Below are positions 9,286 to 19,139 of a DNA stretch of 28,691 nucleotides, one piece after another. The stretch is from contig MNCI01006902.1 in assembly GCA_015680685.1 (NCBI GenBank), positions 64,001 to 92,691 on the forward strand, given 5' to 3'. Each line of letters starts with the position of its first letter. The first letter of the stretch is position 1. Position numbers and translations under genes: made by a program. The notes under the pieces are model-generated. The model had not been told where the DNA came from and made no database searches. It was given only the letters and a program-made list of their open reading frames with translations. Source of the stretch: Gnetum montanum. Taxonomy: Eukaryota; Streptophyta; Gnetopsida; Gnetales; Gnetaceae.

Positions 9286-10590
9286 CTACAAATGTGAGAT
9301 TATAGGGTAACATCCCTTAGGATGGTCATATTGACATATTTCACATCCACTATCATTATTTGTTTCTGAATCCACAACCTCTTCAATGATGGCAACTTTG
9401 CCCTTACCCTTGCTATGTGCATATTCAGCTTCTCTCTTTTTTCTTTTTTCATGATCACTACCTTGCTCTCTAGACTCCTCTACTATTTTAAGAATATATT
9501 GAAATCTATTATCTAGGGAATCCCACATTTGGTCTACCATTTCCAATACTTCTAATGTCAACTTTTGGATAGGCAAAGTTTTCCTATTCATCATCTCTTC
9601 GTGTGGTGACTCTTCTTCATCCTCATAAAATCTTACTCCCCTCTTCTGAAGGGAAGGATCTCGGTTATACTCTTTCGCACTTTTTTTCTTCTGTAGCTCA
9701 CCTTCTTTCTTAGCAACTTGCTCCAACAATCTTTGGATTTGATGGGACCTAGGCTCAGATAGTCTCCCTTGGGCATAATTCCCAAGGGTTCTTCTCATTT
9801 CATGCCTAAGCCCATCCATGAGATGGCACAGTTGATCCCTTTGTGAATAACCATAGCCAGGACAATGATGTAACAGTGCATAGTATCAACCCATGGCAGC
9901 ATCCAAGGGTTCATGTCCTCTTTGTTTCTAGCCTTGGATTTGCTTTCGCAAGTTAGACACTCTGGAGAACGTTTGGTACTTATCATTGAATAATTATAAC
10001 ATAGTACTCCATCTACAAATAGATTCTGGTTCTAAGGACCGGTACCAGCTTTTTGCTTCTTTAACTAGTGTCTCTGGGAACAACTTAAGTTTTTTTCATT
10101 CATTCTCTATGTTCTATAAGGCACACACATCATGGAATGCTTGTAAATGATTATGAAGATCAGCGTTGTATCCTCCTTCAAATCGTGGAATATTGTTCAT
10201 ATCTAATCTCTTGATCCTACTATCTTTCCGGTGCCTTGTTGGAATTCTAACAACCTTAGTTATGTCCAACATACTTCGAGTAGTGAGTAGGGGTTCATCG
10301 TGATCATCTCATCCATGGCGTCTATGATGGCTACATTGTTCCCTACTCTCTCTTCTTCTATGTCGTGACTCTCTAGAGTGCCCTCATCCCCTTTCCTAGC
10401 TGTTTTGTCTATGACTTCCACTTTGCCTACCTTTATCCCCATGGAAGTCTAGTATATAATCATCAGGATAAATATACACCGCTCGAACTTGTTGAGGGAC
10501 TGGCGGATCAACGTCATGTGTAGTACGCCGCCGATTGTTTCCTGTATTAGACCTAGGCAATGAGGCACTTTCATATGAAGAAGGAAACAT
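9286..10590 (-). pseudogene. Gag of element 1
   Basis: Minus-strand ATG at 10590 starts MFPSSYESASLPRSN, about 115 bp downstream of the PBS, which fits a gag start. A stop-interrupted frame then reads DEPLLTTRS, DITKVVRIPTRH, LDMNNIPRFEGGYNADLHNHLQAF, KLFPETLVKEAKSWY, NDKYQTFSRVSNLRKQIQG and YYALLHHCPGYGYS, the alpha-helical core of a Ty3/Gypsy capsid. The intact 9819-9286 part reads MDGLRHEMRRTLGNYAQGRL, a charged coiled stretch (LLEQVAKKEGELQKKK), and ends with CEICQYDHPKGC, a shortened CX2CX3HX3C knuckle. Gag would assemble the particle and bind RNA. Stops at several sites break it. The same domains recur in element 4 on the plus strand. Confidence 0.82.
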
Positions 10591-10706
10591 ATTTATCTAT
10601 TCAGTGTGCAATGTAATCTTGTATATTATTTCCTCAATCAACCCTAAGGGTTCGTTCCAACAATCTAAATGATTTCCTATGTTCTAGTTAGCGCACAAAC
10701 AACGAA

Positions 10707-10724
10707 GTCCCAGCAATGGTGCCA
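10707..10724 (-). other. Primer binding site, decayed tRNA-Asp type
   Basis: The minus strand reads TGGCACCATTGCTGGGAC one base after the LTR end. Plant tRNA-Asp elements of the Athila group use TGGCGCCGTTGCCGGGGA. Thirteen of 18 positions agree, and each of the three CpG sites has become CpA or TpG. This fixes the element's orientation and supports the lineage call. Confidence 0.78.
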
Positions 10725-10725
10725 A

Positions 10726-11513
10726 TGATGAGCAACGAGGTACCCCTATGCTCAACCATATGAATACAAGTGTTTCATGTGTGATCCGGTCGAATTCCAA
10801 GGACTAAGTGCCTATGCGTCTTTGTGGAACAAGGATGGGTTGATTGATCATTGTCTTCCCAAACTTACTTGTATGTCACAATTGTATGGTTAAGTAAGCT
10901 TGAGGCATATGATTTTTATAGCTTTTATGTTTTTATGTCCTGCTGCTAATAAAGGAGGAGAGAGAGAGATAACTAAGTGACTAATTTAACTTAACTACTG
11001 ATTAACTAGGCTTTAANAGTAAAAAAACAAATCTCAAGTACTACAAGGATGAATCCAAGAGCTCATTTTTATTGTCGTACACAAGGTGTGCTCAGGTATA
11101 CCATGCTCGAATAAAGATCCGTCCACTCTTAGACCTCCTGCTGCAGGCACTTGGAAAATACTCTAACTTGACTCCTAAAATACTTCCCTTGGAAGACTTC
11201 CTTCCAAGACTTCTTTTTTAGACTTTTTCTTCCCTAAATTGTGCGCCTGGGTACTGTATTTATAGGCTTGGGAGCAACTACTCTAATAATTACAAAAACT
11301 ACCACTCTAATTTTAGAGAAATTGCCACTCTAATTTTAGAGAAACTGCCCCTCTAATTTTAGAGAAACTACCCCTCTAATTTTAGAGAAATTTCCACTCT
11401 AATAATAACAATTCTAATAATTAGAGTAACTGCTCTAATAATAACCACTCTAATAATTAGAGTAACTACTCTAATAATAACCACTCTAATTATTAGAGTA
11501 ACCACTCTCATCA
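10726..11513 (-). repeat. 5' LTR of element 1 (contains a gap)
   Basis: Homologous to 3804-4721, starting TGATGAGCAACG and ending CACTCTCATCA in plus reading. Minus-strand TATAAATA lies at 11257-11264. U3 (about 11276-11505) holds more copies of the ACTCTAAT/ATTAGAGT motif than the 3' LTR. The single N at 11017 replaces about 200 bp present in the other copy (4096-4296). Confidence 0.9.
11017..11017. other. Single-N join hiding about 200 bp of LTR
   Basis: Sequence before the N (TAGGCTTTAA) matches up to 4095 and sequence after it (AGTAAAAAAAC) matches from 4297 in the sister LTR. The missing middle is an assembly loss, not a one-base gap. Confidence 0.85.
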
Positions 11514-11518
11514 AGGAA

Positions 11519-12814
11519 AAAGGAAATATTTTTATTTAAATAGTATCATTACGGTTTGATTGAAATGCAAACTATGTATTTGCAGCCATTCATCATCATT
11601 TTCAATACACAATTAACAAAGCAGAAATGGGATCTCATCATTCAAGAGTTGAAATAGGCAAATGCTCAAAATTGCAGGTGTACAATAATACAAATAGGGT
11701 TCTCAACATCACTCATCAAAATCTAGACCCATATTATTGAGCATCCTTAGCAATTTTCATCTCTCAATTTGTAATTTGTTTATATTATTGACATGAGTTC
11801 AGGCCTAGGCACAACCACTCAAAGATGTTAGGCTTTTGCTCATCTACCAACCCTCTTAGGACCTTACTTAGTAGAATGAGCACTATGGCTTTGTTGATGA
11901 TCCTTTTTAATTCTCTTTACAATACCAATTTTATACAAAGTATGGGCTCCTACCCACGTAAATGCACACAAATTTCTTATACTTGTGCACATGGAATTAA
12001 CTCATTGTTTATTGCTTAAGTATATGAAATAATTGAAGAATTCCTTAATCACTGTTCCTCAAAGGCAATGGATTCGCCCTTTGCATCCCTTCAAACTTTT
12101 AATTCTAGCACCATTCCTATAACCAAAAATAAAAAATTTATTTTGGAAGATGATGTACGCATCAAACCTTCCTTTTCAAAATCAAATGGTTCTAAAGTTG
12201 AAATTGGGACAAACAAATGTTTCCCTTCCAACAATGCATCATCTCCCACCAATGTCATTGTGAGTGATAGAGATCCCATAGTTTGTGAATTTGACCAAAA
12301 TAAGTTTGCATCATCTATCTTGTTGTGGCGGATCCTAGTTTAATGACAAAAGGTAACAAGGAATATGGTCTGGGCAAGGTTAGGATCTATAATTACTCCA
12401 TGAACATAGTATTATATAATCATATGGACATAAAAAAACATAAAAGATGCATAACTCTATGTGCATAATAAAACATAAATATGCATTACTAAATCTGCAT
12501 AATAAACATTGAATACAAATAATTGAATATGCATAAGGAATAAAATATGCATAGCCAAATGCTTGTAAAGACATAATAACTTACAAAAAGAAAAAATTCA
12601 TGGGGTAATAAGATTTCAACATTTAATCATAAAATATATAGTAAATATATGACTGAGATCCAATAGTAGTAAATCAAAAGATACAAAACTTTAACAAAAT
12701 ATCCTAGCAAGCAGACTGCATTCACTTATGTAGGAAGCAAATAACAACAACAACAGTAATAATAGTAACAATACTAATATAATCCTAATTAAGAAAATTA
12801 GAGCTAATCTACCA
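11519..12814. other. Unassigned DNA between element 1 and a solo LTR
   Basis: I recognise no gene. Plus-strand frames at 11825-12019 (64 codons) and 12068-12343 (91 codons, starting MDSPFASLQTFN) have no known motif, and a minus-strand frame overlaps the second. The region may be an old unrecognised repeat or host intergenic DNA. From 12400 on it is strongly AT-rich. Confidence 0.4.
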
Positions 12815-12819
12815 AAATG

Positions 12820-13726
12820 TGATGAACATCAATCAGCTGCATTGATGGGCATTTATGTGGTGTTGTCCCATCAATGGGGCAGTGTCGACGTAGCATTTGC
12901 TACGTTGATGAGGCCCTGTCAATGCAACCCTAGAGCAAAAACTATAAATACAAGCTCTGAGTCATGCTTATGGGCGTTAGATTCATAGTAGTAGCCGAAC
13001 TCTTGTAGTTTTTACATTTGAAAGTTAAAATATTTCTCTTGAGTGCCTACAACATGAGTCATTGAGTGTATGGATCTTTATTCAAGCATTGTTGTACCTA
13101 AGCACGATAATGTGTACAGCAATAAAGACAAGCTTCTTGAATAACCTTGCAGCATTTTGGATAGCCTAAATATTTTATTTATGCATTCATTATTTTTATG
13201 AAATATTCAATTGATTAAACTAAATTAAGCTAAATTAGACTTAAATCAATTAAGATAAATAGGTTAAGTACATAAGTACGACTACTTTAAGCATAACACG
13301 TATTCACTTAGTAATCCCAGCAACATTATTGCTTGGTACGTCTAGTAGCATAATGCATGGTAACCCAACAATGGATACATGGGTTCAGGACGTGTACGGA
13401 AAGTGGGATCGAATGCTTATGTTAGGATTAGTTAAAGATTAATTAGTTTCTTAAATTAAACTAGTTATTAAATTATTCTATCTCTCTTTTTAGGCACCAA
13501 AACCATAAAACACAAAATGATAAAAACTATTTGCCTCAATTACTCTTAACTATACCATTATGCTTCACAAGTGTAATCGGGAAGACAATAAATGACCTTA
13601 GGGCAAAGTTCACTTTCTAGAAGACTAGTGTACCAAAAACTATAAAGTCCATGGAATTCAACCAGATCGCGCATGAATGCTTTGTGATTCATATGGTTGA
13701 ATGTAGGGGTACCTTGCTGCTCATCA
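12820..13726 (+). mobile_element. Solo LTR, plus orientation, with perfect 5-bp TSD
   Basis: It begins TGATGAACATC and ends TTGCTGCTCATCA. AAATG flanks both sides (12815-12819 and 13727-13731). No PBS or PPT adjoins, so it is a solo LTR left by LTR-LTR recombination. Transcription would run rightward: a short U3 array with GCATTGATGGG, CCATCAATGGGGC and TACGTTGATG motifs, then TATAAATA at 12943-12950, and a shared R/U5 containing AGTAATCCCAGCAACATTAT and ending with the complement of the GGTACCCCTAC motif seen in the other LTRs. Confidence 0.9.
12943..12950 (+). promoter_or_regulatory. TATA box of the solo LTR
   Basis: TATAAATA about 123 bp from the LTR start, at the boundary between the repeat-bearing U3 and the R/U5 part that is similar in all LTRs here. 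Confidence 0.6.
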
Positions 13727-13731
13727 AAATG

Positions 13732-14026
13732 CATCTAATAACACTAAAGAATTAATTACATACATTAAATTAAATAAGTAAATCTATGTAGAATTTTAAA
13801 TTGTGATAGTTAATCTTCTAGATATAAAATTAAATTGATTCTTTAAAATAGTTGATGTTCTTTTTTTTACTAAAGCATTGTCCTATAACCTTTTCACATA
13901 ACTTTATGATGTAATTCATACACTTGATGTCTATATAATTCATATAGTTTTGAATATCTCACTTGTTTCTACAAATGATTACTATAATGGTTCTCACATA
14001 TTTTTCTTGCTCTTGTAAATGAATAT
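13732..14026. other. Short AT-rich flank without a gene
   Basis: About 300 bp between the right TSD of the solo LTR and the start of element 2's LTR. I see no frame or repeat of note. Confidence 0.5.
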
Positions 14027-14374
14027 TGATGAGCGATGGAGTAATCCAACACCCAAGCATATGAGATACGAGTGTTCATGCATAGCCTGGTCAAATTCCA
14101 TGAACAAGGCAATGTAATTATGCTAGTAATTGGTTTGAGTTTGTGATCACTATCTTCACATGTGAGCTAGTAAAATCAATGCATATGGTTTAACTCACAG
14201 TGAGGTGTATGATAATTGATGTTACCTTGGCCATTTTACTCCTAGTAAACATGAGGTAAATGAAAGTGGTTTCTATGTCTAAGTAAACAAAAAATGAATC
14301 TAGTCTAGCCTAGGCAATGGACATCTATTTCATACTCTCTACACACATCTTGGACTTATGTAATTGTTACTAGG

Positions 14375-15110
14375 TGATGAGCGGCAAGGTACCCCTACAC
14401 TCAACCATACGAATACGAGCATTCACGCACGATCCGGTTGAACTCCATGGACAGGCTAGTTGTGGTATCTAGATAGTTACACATTGATCGCAGTTCGCTG
14501 TCTTCCCACCTGGACTAGTATTTACTTTGTCACGTATGGTTTAGTCCAAAGTGAGGCGTATGATGTCATCCTAAATTAGTGCTACTCCTTGAGATAATGG
14601 AAAATAATATTGATTAAACTAATGAGTAATAGGAAATGAAGTCTAAGCTAACCTAAGTGTGATGAGCATCTGTTCCTTAATCATCCGTACACATCTTGGA
14701 CCTTGTGCACGACTACTACTAGGATTACCAAGCGTAGATCCTAGGTACACTACTGGGTTACCAAGTAGTCACACTTAAATGCTCGTGATTAAGTCATACT
14801 CATTCCGCATTTAAGAACAAGAATAGTAAATGATGATGAAGAAATATTAACTAAGAAAACAATAAATAATAATAACAATTAACAATAATAATTNAATAAT
14901 CTAACTCCTACAAAAACAAAATGCAAGAGCTTCGCTACAATTGACTAAAAGATGCCTAGGTATGGCGGAGGGCCACTTATTTATAGGCTAGAATAGACGT
15001 TACGTAAACGAGGCTGCATATATGGGGCTTAGTGTACAGGGCCTAGTATACATAGCGGGCTAAGTATACAGGGCCTAGTATACGCAGTCCCCAAAAACCA
15101 TGATTCATCA
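14375..15110 (-). mobile_element. Solo LTR nested in element 2's LTR, TSD CTAGG
   Basis: It starts TGATGAGCGGCAAGG and ends CATGATTCATCA. CTAGG stands on both sides (14370-14374 and 15111-15115), and removing it rejoins the outer LTR at its conserved TACTAGGATTAC block. Minus-strand TATAAATA is at 14978-14985. Its U3 array (about 14990-15090) repeats GGGCCTAGTATACA-like units, unlike any other LTR here. A single N at 14894 marks a join of unknown true length. Confidence 0.92.
14894..14894. other. Single-N assembly join in the nested solo LTR
   Basis: The N sits in an AAT/AATAAT-rich stretch where assembly is difficult. By analogy with 11017, some bases may be missing. Confidence 0.8.
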
Positions 15111-15620
15111 CTAGGATTACAAAGTATCTTACTACTGGGCAAACCAAGCGACAATACTACTAGGTTACCAAAAAATCACACTTAATGCTCGGAATCAATC
15201 ATATCTATTCTACTTAACAATAGTAAAAGTAAAGTTCATGAAAAAGTAAATTAGTAACTAGGGAAATAGTAAACATTAGTCTAACTAAATAGTAAATAAA
15301 TCTAAGTGATGCTACAATGATGCAAAGTAATCTCAATCTTTATTTCTGGTCATTAAACATGTCTACTTAACATCACACTGCAGGCATACACTACTAAGTG
15401 CTAAGTGCTAAAATCAAGAAAACAAATTGACACAATTTTGCTAAGTTTGGAATGAAACTATTTGTGGACTGTGCACCTAAGTCTCATATTTATAGGCCTG
15501 CACGTGTCTGCGATATCTAGTATCCAACATCATAGCCTATGCCTCGATATCAGGGATCCAATACTGTGGCTCTAATATCATATGCTTGATATTGTGTCCT
15601 TGCAAAACTTTGATTTATCA

Positions 15621-15632
15621 TACCCCCACGAC
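15621..15632 (-). other. Polypurine tract of element 2
   Basis: The minus strand reads GTCGTGGGGGTA immediately before the LTR, the same as in element 1. This shows the LTR is the 3' one and that the body lies to the right. Confidence 0.75.
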
Positions 15633-15869
15633 TGACTGAAAACTTGTCCTTGAGTTAAAACAAAATGAGGATGAATTTCCTTAACAAATTTGAAGGTAGA
15701 TTCTCATGATACTGACTACTATGTACATGACTCTTATTTGCTACGGTGGTGTTTACAAAAATGACACATGACATGACAACTTTAACAAAAAAAAAATTGG
15801 CAAAGCTTGATGTAGTATTATGTAGTTCCAAGTGGTGGCGATTCTTCCATTGGTTGCTTTCCCTTATCA

Positions 15870-18514
15870 TTATGCCTTTGGAATTTGTACAAATTCAGGA
15901 GCACCTAAAGCTTTTATTCTTTTATTTTGGGATCGTGAATTGTCCATGCTAATGAACTAGTATTTGATGGAATCGACATGTCCCATGGGCATGGTAGCTA
16001 TGGGAACATTTGATTTGCTTTAACATACCAAGCTGTGAATTGCCTTCTCTCCTCTTTGAACACTCTAGCCTTCTCTCATAATTAATGATAATCTATCAAT
16101 CTTTTAGCTAGATTTGTTGCTACATCCTTCTTCCCTTAATAGCTAGCCTTCACTTCTTCTAGTTTAGAGTTTTCCACTTTGAGTTTCTCTAAAGCTTTTT
16201 TTCGATCTGCAAACTCTTTTTCATACAAAACATAGGTGGCTGATACTTGTTATTTTAATTCATTCCTAGGCCTACCTAGTGTTAACATGGCTAAGTTAGC
16301 ATAATGAAGGTTAGCTAACCCCATGTATTCTTTTAGATCTTCAATCTCTAAGTCTTTGTTTTTCACTTTCACTTGGTGAACGTGTGCATAACAGTCCAAA
16401 ATGGATTTCCAGTCAAGATTCTGTGCTGAAATGGTGCTGATTTTAGCTTTGTCCATCTACATCTCTTTCTCATTGATTTGGTTGTACATGCCCATCTGAT
16501 CTTGGAAGTGTTCCTTGAGCCTCTCAGGATTCTTTATCTCATTTTTCCATGTGCTAATTTCAATAGTTGACTTTTGTTAGATGGCATGTACCGCCTCCAT
16601 AGAGAGGGTTCTATTTTCTCTTACAAGGTAGCTCATGTCTTGGTTGACCCTCACCAGTTTTTCCCTTAACTGGTGGATGCTCTCCTCCAAAATATTTTTC
16701 TACTTTTCGACAGTGGTCAACCTCATGTTATTTGTAGCAAGTTGTTTATTTTTTTCTTGAATTTTAGTAAGTGCCTTCACATGTGCATATGTTTGTGCTT
16801 CAACTACAAAGGCATTCCATACCACTTTCTCCTTCTCAATTGCCAACTACCTATTCTGCTCAATTAGGAAATTTATCTACTTTATTTTTAATTGTTCTAT
16901 CTAGTTAGGCACAATAAATTATGTGGGATCTCTTCCTTTAGCTCTTAGGGTTGCAAGCTCTTCCCATAATATTAGAATTTCATTTTCTACATGCTCTACC
17001 CTAGTCTCTGCCATGAATTTTTGTCTTGGTAGAAATGAGTTCAAACTGTACTACAATGACATCATTAGGGATGTCAAAAAGTGTTGTCATGACTTGTCCA
17101 ATCTACAGTAGCCTATCAAGCACATCTCCATGGTCAACAGGAGTCATCGAGATTCTAGGTAACATTTGAGCATCTCTGGCTCTAGTTAGATCTGCCTATG
17201 ACACAACAAGTACATTGAAAGATCCTTTAATATGATCAATGATCACCTTTGCTACTCTCACTACATCTTAGTGCTACATTACCACTACTGTGGCTTCCTA
17301 TCCAATTTCAAGCACCACTTGGAATGATGCAACATTCCTAGAGATTTGTTGTGACCATTGTACCTCTCCTTCTAACTATAATGAAATCTGCCCACTTACT
17401 AGATTGGCTAAAACTATGGGTTGATGGCTCTATTGATAACTCTATAAAGATTGGCCTCTATAAATATTGTTTCTACAATATGTTGCAGATACCTCATCGA
17501 CGATCTATAATCTTGCAATGACAGTAGTGGAACTTGTTTTTGTTGTTTTTGTTGTTGTTGTTGCTACTGCTATTGCTGTTGTTGCTTCTATTATTGCTCT
17601 TGCTCTTGTTCTTCACCCTGATCTTTTCTAAGTGGTGATAGTTTGAGCAATTCAGTGTATGAAGCATTTTGGACTCTCTTGGGAATGTCATCGGTGTATC
17701 CCAAGATTTCAACTCACTTACATAGCTTTTTGATAAGGCAAGAGAATGGGAGTGTTGTCTTCCCTGCCCTCTTTTTTTCAAATTACCTTTGAAATTCCAT
17801 AAAATAGAGTTGTGCAAGGTTAACATTGTGTGTCCATCATTATCGCACTTCCTAAGTGGATAGTCAGTTAAGTCCTTTGGTTGGGAACAGGTGATAAATG
17901 CCAATTTTGAAGTAGATTCTTTCTTCTAGAGTTAGCTCATTATAACCCTTATCTTCTTTACCATAAGCCCATTTTAGCCATATTATTCTAGTTTTAGGAT
18001 CTAATCAGGTGAACAGATGTATTAACCTTTCCCCTTTATTGGGTATATTCAGAGCTTCTACAATGGCCTTGATCAAGAATGAAACTGAGACCCCTGCAAT
18101 ATTGACTGTAGTACCCTCTTCTTTGTTGTGCCAAAAGTAATAGGTCTCTTCAAGGTACCATTTACCATTCTATGATAGTGTCAACCATAGCGATGATGCT
18201 TGGAGTTGCTTCCTCACTACTTCAGGAACAAATTCCATGAATGGATCAAAGTTCATCTCCACAATGATTGTGGTCAAGATGGATCTTTCTTAAATAGCTT
18301 ATAATGTGAGACATTGCCCTTACATTGATGGTTCTTCTACCTCTCCTTGGGTCGATTGCCTCATAGTAGGAGTTTCTTGATGAATGCTGAACAATTGGGC
18401 TTCTTACTCCTTGTATTTTGGTTCATGTTCTTCAATTCAACCTCTACCTTGACCTCTTGGTCATTTGCTTGCTCCCTGTGAGGGTCCTCCTTGTGCTCCT
18501 CTTTTTGGGGCCAT
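15870..18514 (-). pseudogene. Extra ORF of element 2, unknown function, coiled-coil rich
   Basis: From minus-strand ATG at 18514 (MAPKRGAQGGPSQGASK) a decayed reading frame can be followed, with stops and a few shifts, to a TAA/TGA/TAA cluster at 15864-15872. That is up to about 880 codons. The N-terminal third reads FDPFMEFVPEVVRKQL, WYLEETYYFWHN, TVNIAGVSVSFLIKAIVEAL and later LPFSCLIKKLC. Next come a Gln/Asn-type low-complexity run (about 17525-17600) and QWSQQISRNVASFQVVLEI. The last third is charged and heptad-like (DLEIEDLKEYMGLANLHYAN, EFADRKKALEKLKVENSKLEE). I see no clear membrane span, so it is not an obvious env. The N-terminal part loosely recalls the 'putative plant transposon protein' family linked to Athila elements, but that is inference. 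Many stops fit C-to-T decay of Gln or Trp codons. Confidence 0.55.
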
Positions 18515-19063
18515 CTACAATCATCAAGAAATTAGGATTACTAAGGTGTTTACATTTATTCATAAAGGTTTTATACCTTACTCATACCATTAGTTTTATT
18601 AAGTTCTTAATTCATTAGGATTACAAAGTTAGAAAATTTTTTGCAAAAAGTACTCCATAAGTATTAATCTCTTATAACCCTCCATAGTTATCTAATTTGT
18701 TCTTATATATGGCTCATGATGATGGTTATGGTTCCTTAAGGTCATTATTTGAGTGCTTTGACATTAATATGTGTGATTATTCTTTAAAAATTTCAATTTT
18801 AACTTTATACTTATGCTTAAAATACCTTCCTACCATTAGGATTTTTCAAAAAAGTGACTCATATTTTCCTCACCAGCACCCCCATAACTAATGTGACCAC
18901 TCCATGATCAAACAGGTTTGAAAAGCACAAAAATCGAAGTAATATCAATCAAGTTATGGCTTGAGAAAGCTAGGAGGTTAGAGCTTAGATCAAAAAAGAA
19001 AATTCAAAAAATCTCCCTTGGCTCAAATGAAAAATGGTGAAAAAATTTCCAAGTGTTTGCTAC

Positions 19064-19135
19064 TATATATAGATTTTATGGGATCCAATATCGAGGACCC
19101 GACATCGAGGATCCGATATTGGTGCAAATCCAATA
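19064..19135 (-). promoter_or_regulatory. Promoter-like block upstream of the extra ORF
   Basis: On the minus strand, repeats of a GATATTGG/GGATCC-type motif (19081-19135) precede TCTATATATAG at about 19064-19074. The LTRs at 14027 and 21478 have the same layout: GATATC-type array, then TATA. The ATG of the extra ORF lies about 550 bp downstream. It may be an internal promoter or a remnant of an inserted LTR. I do not see LTR ends here. Confidence 0.45.
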
Positions 19136-19139
19136 TCAA

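Larger units (their letters stand above)
3804..11513 (-). mobile_element. Element 1: degenerate Athila-like Ty3/Gypsy LTR retrotransposon
   Basis: This is the most complete retroelement in the window. In its own orientation it has a 5' LTR (11513 to 10726), tRNA-Asp-type PBS, gag with a short Cys/His cluster, a Pro-rich region, aspartic protease, protease-RT linker, RT remnant joined to the integrase C-terminus, a long 3' non-coding region, PPT and 3' LTR (4721 to 3804). The gag-protease-RT-integrase order is that of Ty3/Gypsy, and the PBS type with the VEDI...IIMGRAWL protease points to the Athila group. Flanks AGAAA (3799-3803) and AGGAA (11514-11518) could be a 5-bp TSD with one mismatch. 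By eye the first 200 bp of the two LTRs differ at about 18 sites, 17 of them transitions, so the insertion is old. Gaps and an inverted contig lie inside. Confidence 0.85.
14027..15620 (-). repeat. 3' LTR of element 2, interrupted by a nested solo LTR
   Basis: The outer LTR begins TGATGAGCGATGG at 14027, stops at 14374, resumes after 15115, and ends TGATTTATCA at 15620, about 853 bp without the insert. The minus-strand TATAAATA lies at 15487-15494. U3 (about 15500-15606) carries GATATC/GGATCC-type motifs. The minus-strand PPT abuts it at 15621. Confidence 0.85.

Noticed and set aside
16250-16456. Stand-alone coiled-coil gene
   Set aside because: The frame continues on both sides past single stops and belongs to the extra ORF of element 2.
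17494-17904. 136-codon minus-strand ORF rich in Asn and Lys as a separate gene
   Set aside because: It is mostly a shifted frame of the extra ORF. The neighbouring frame reads Gln-rich and continues the longer protein (LPFSCLIKKLC, SYTELLKLSPL).
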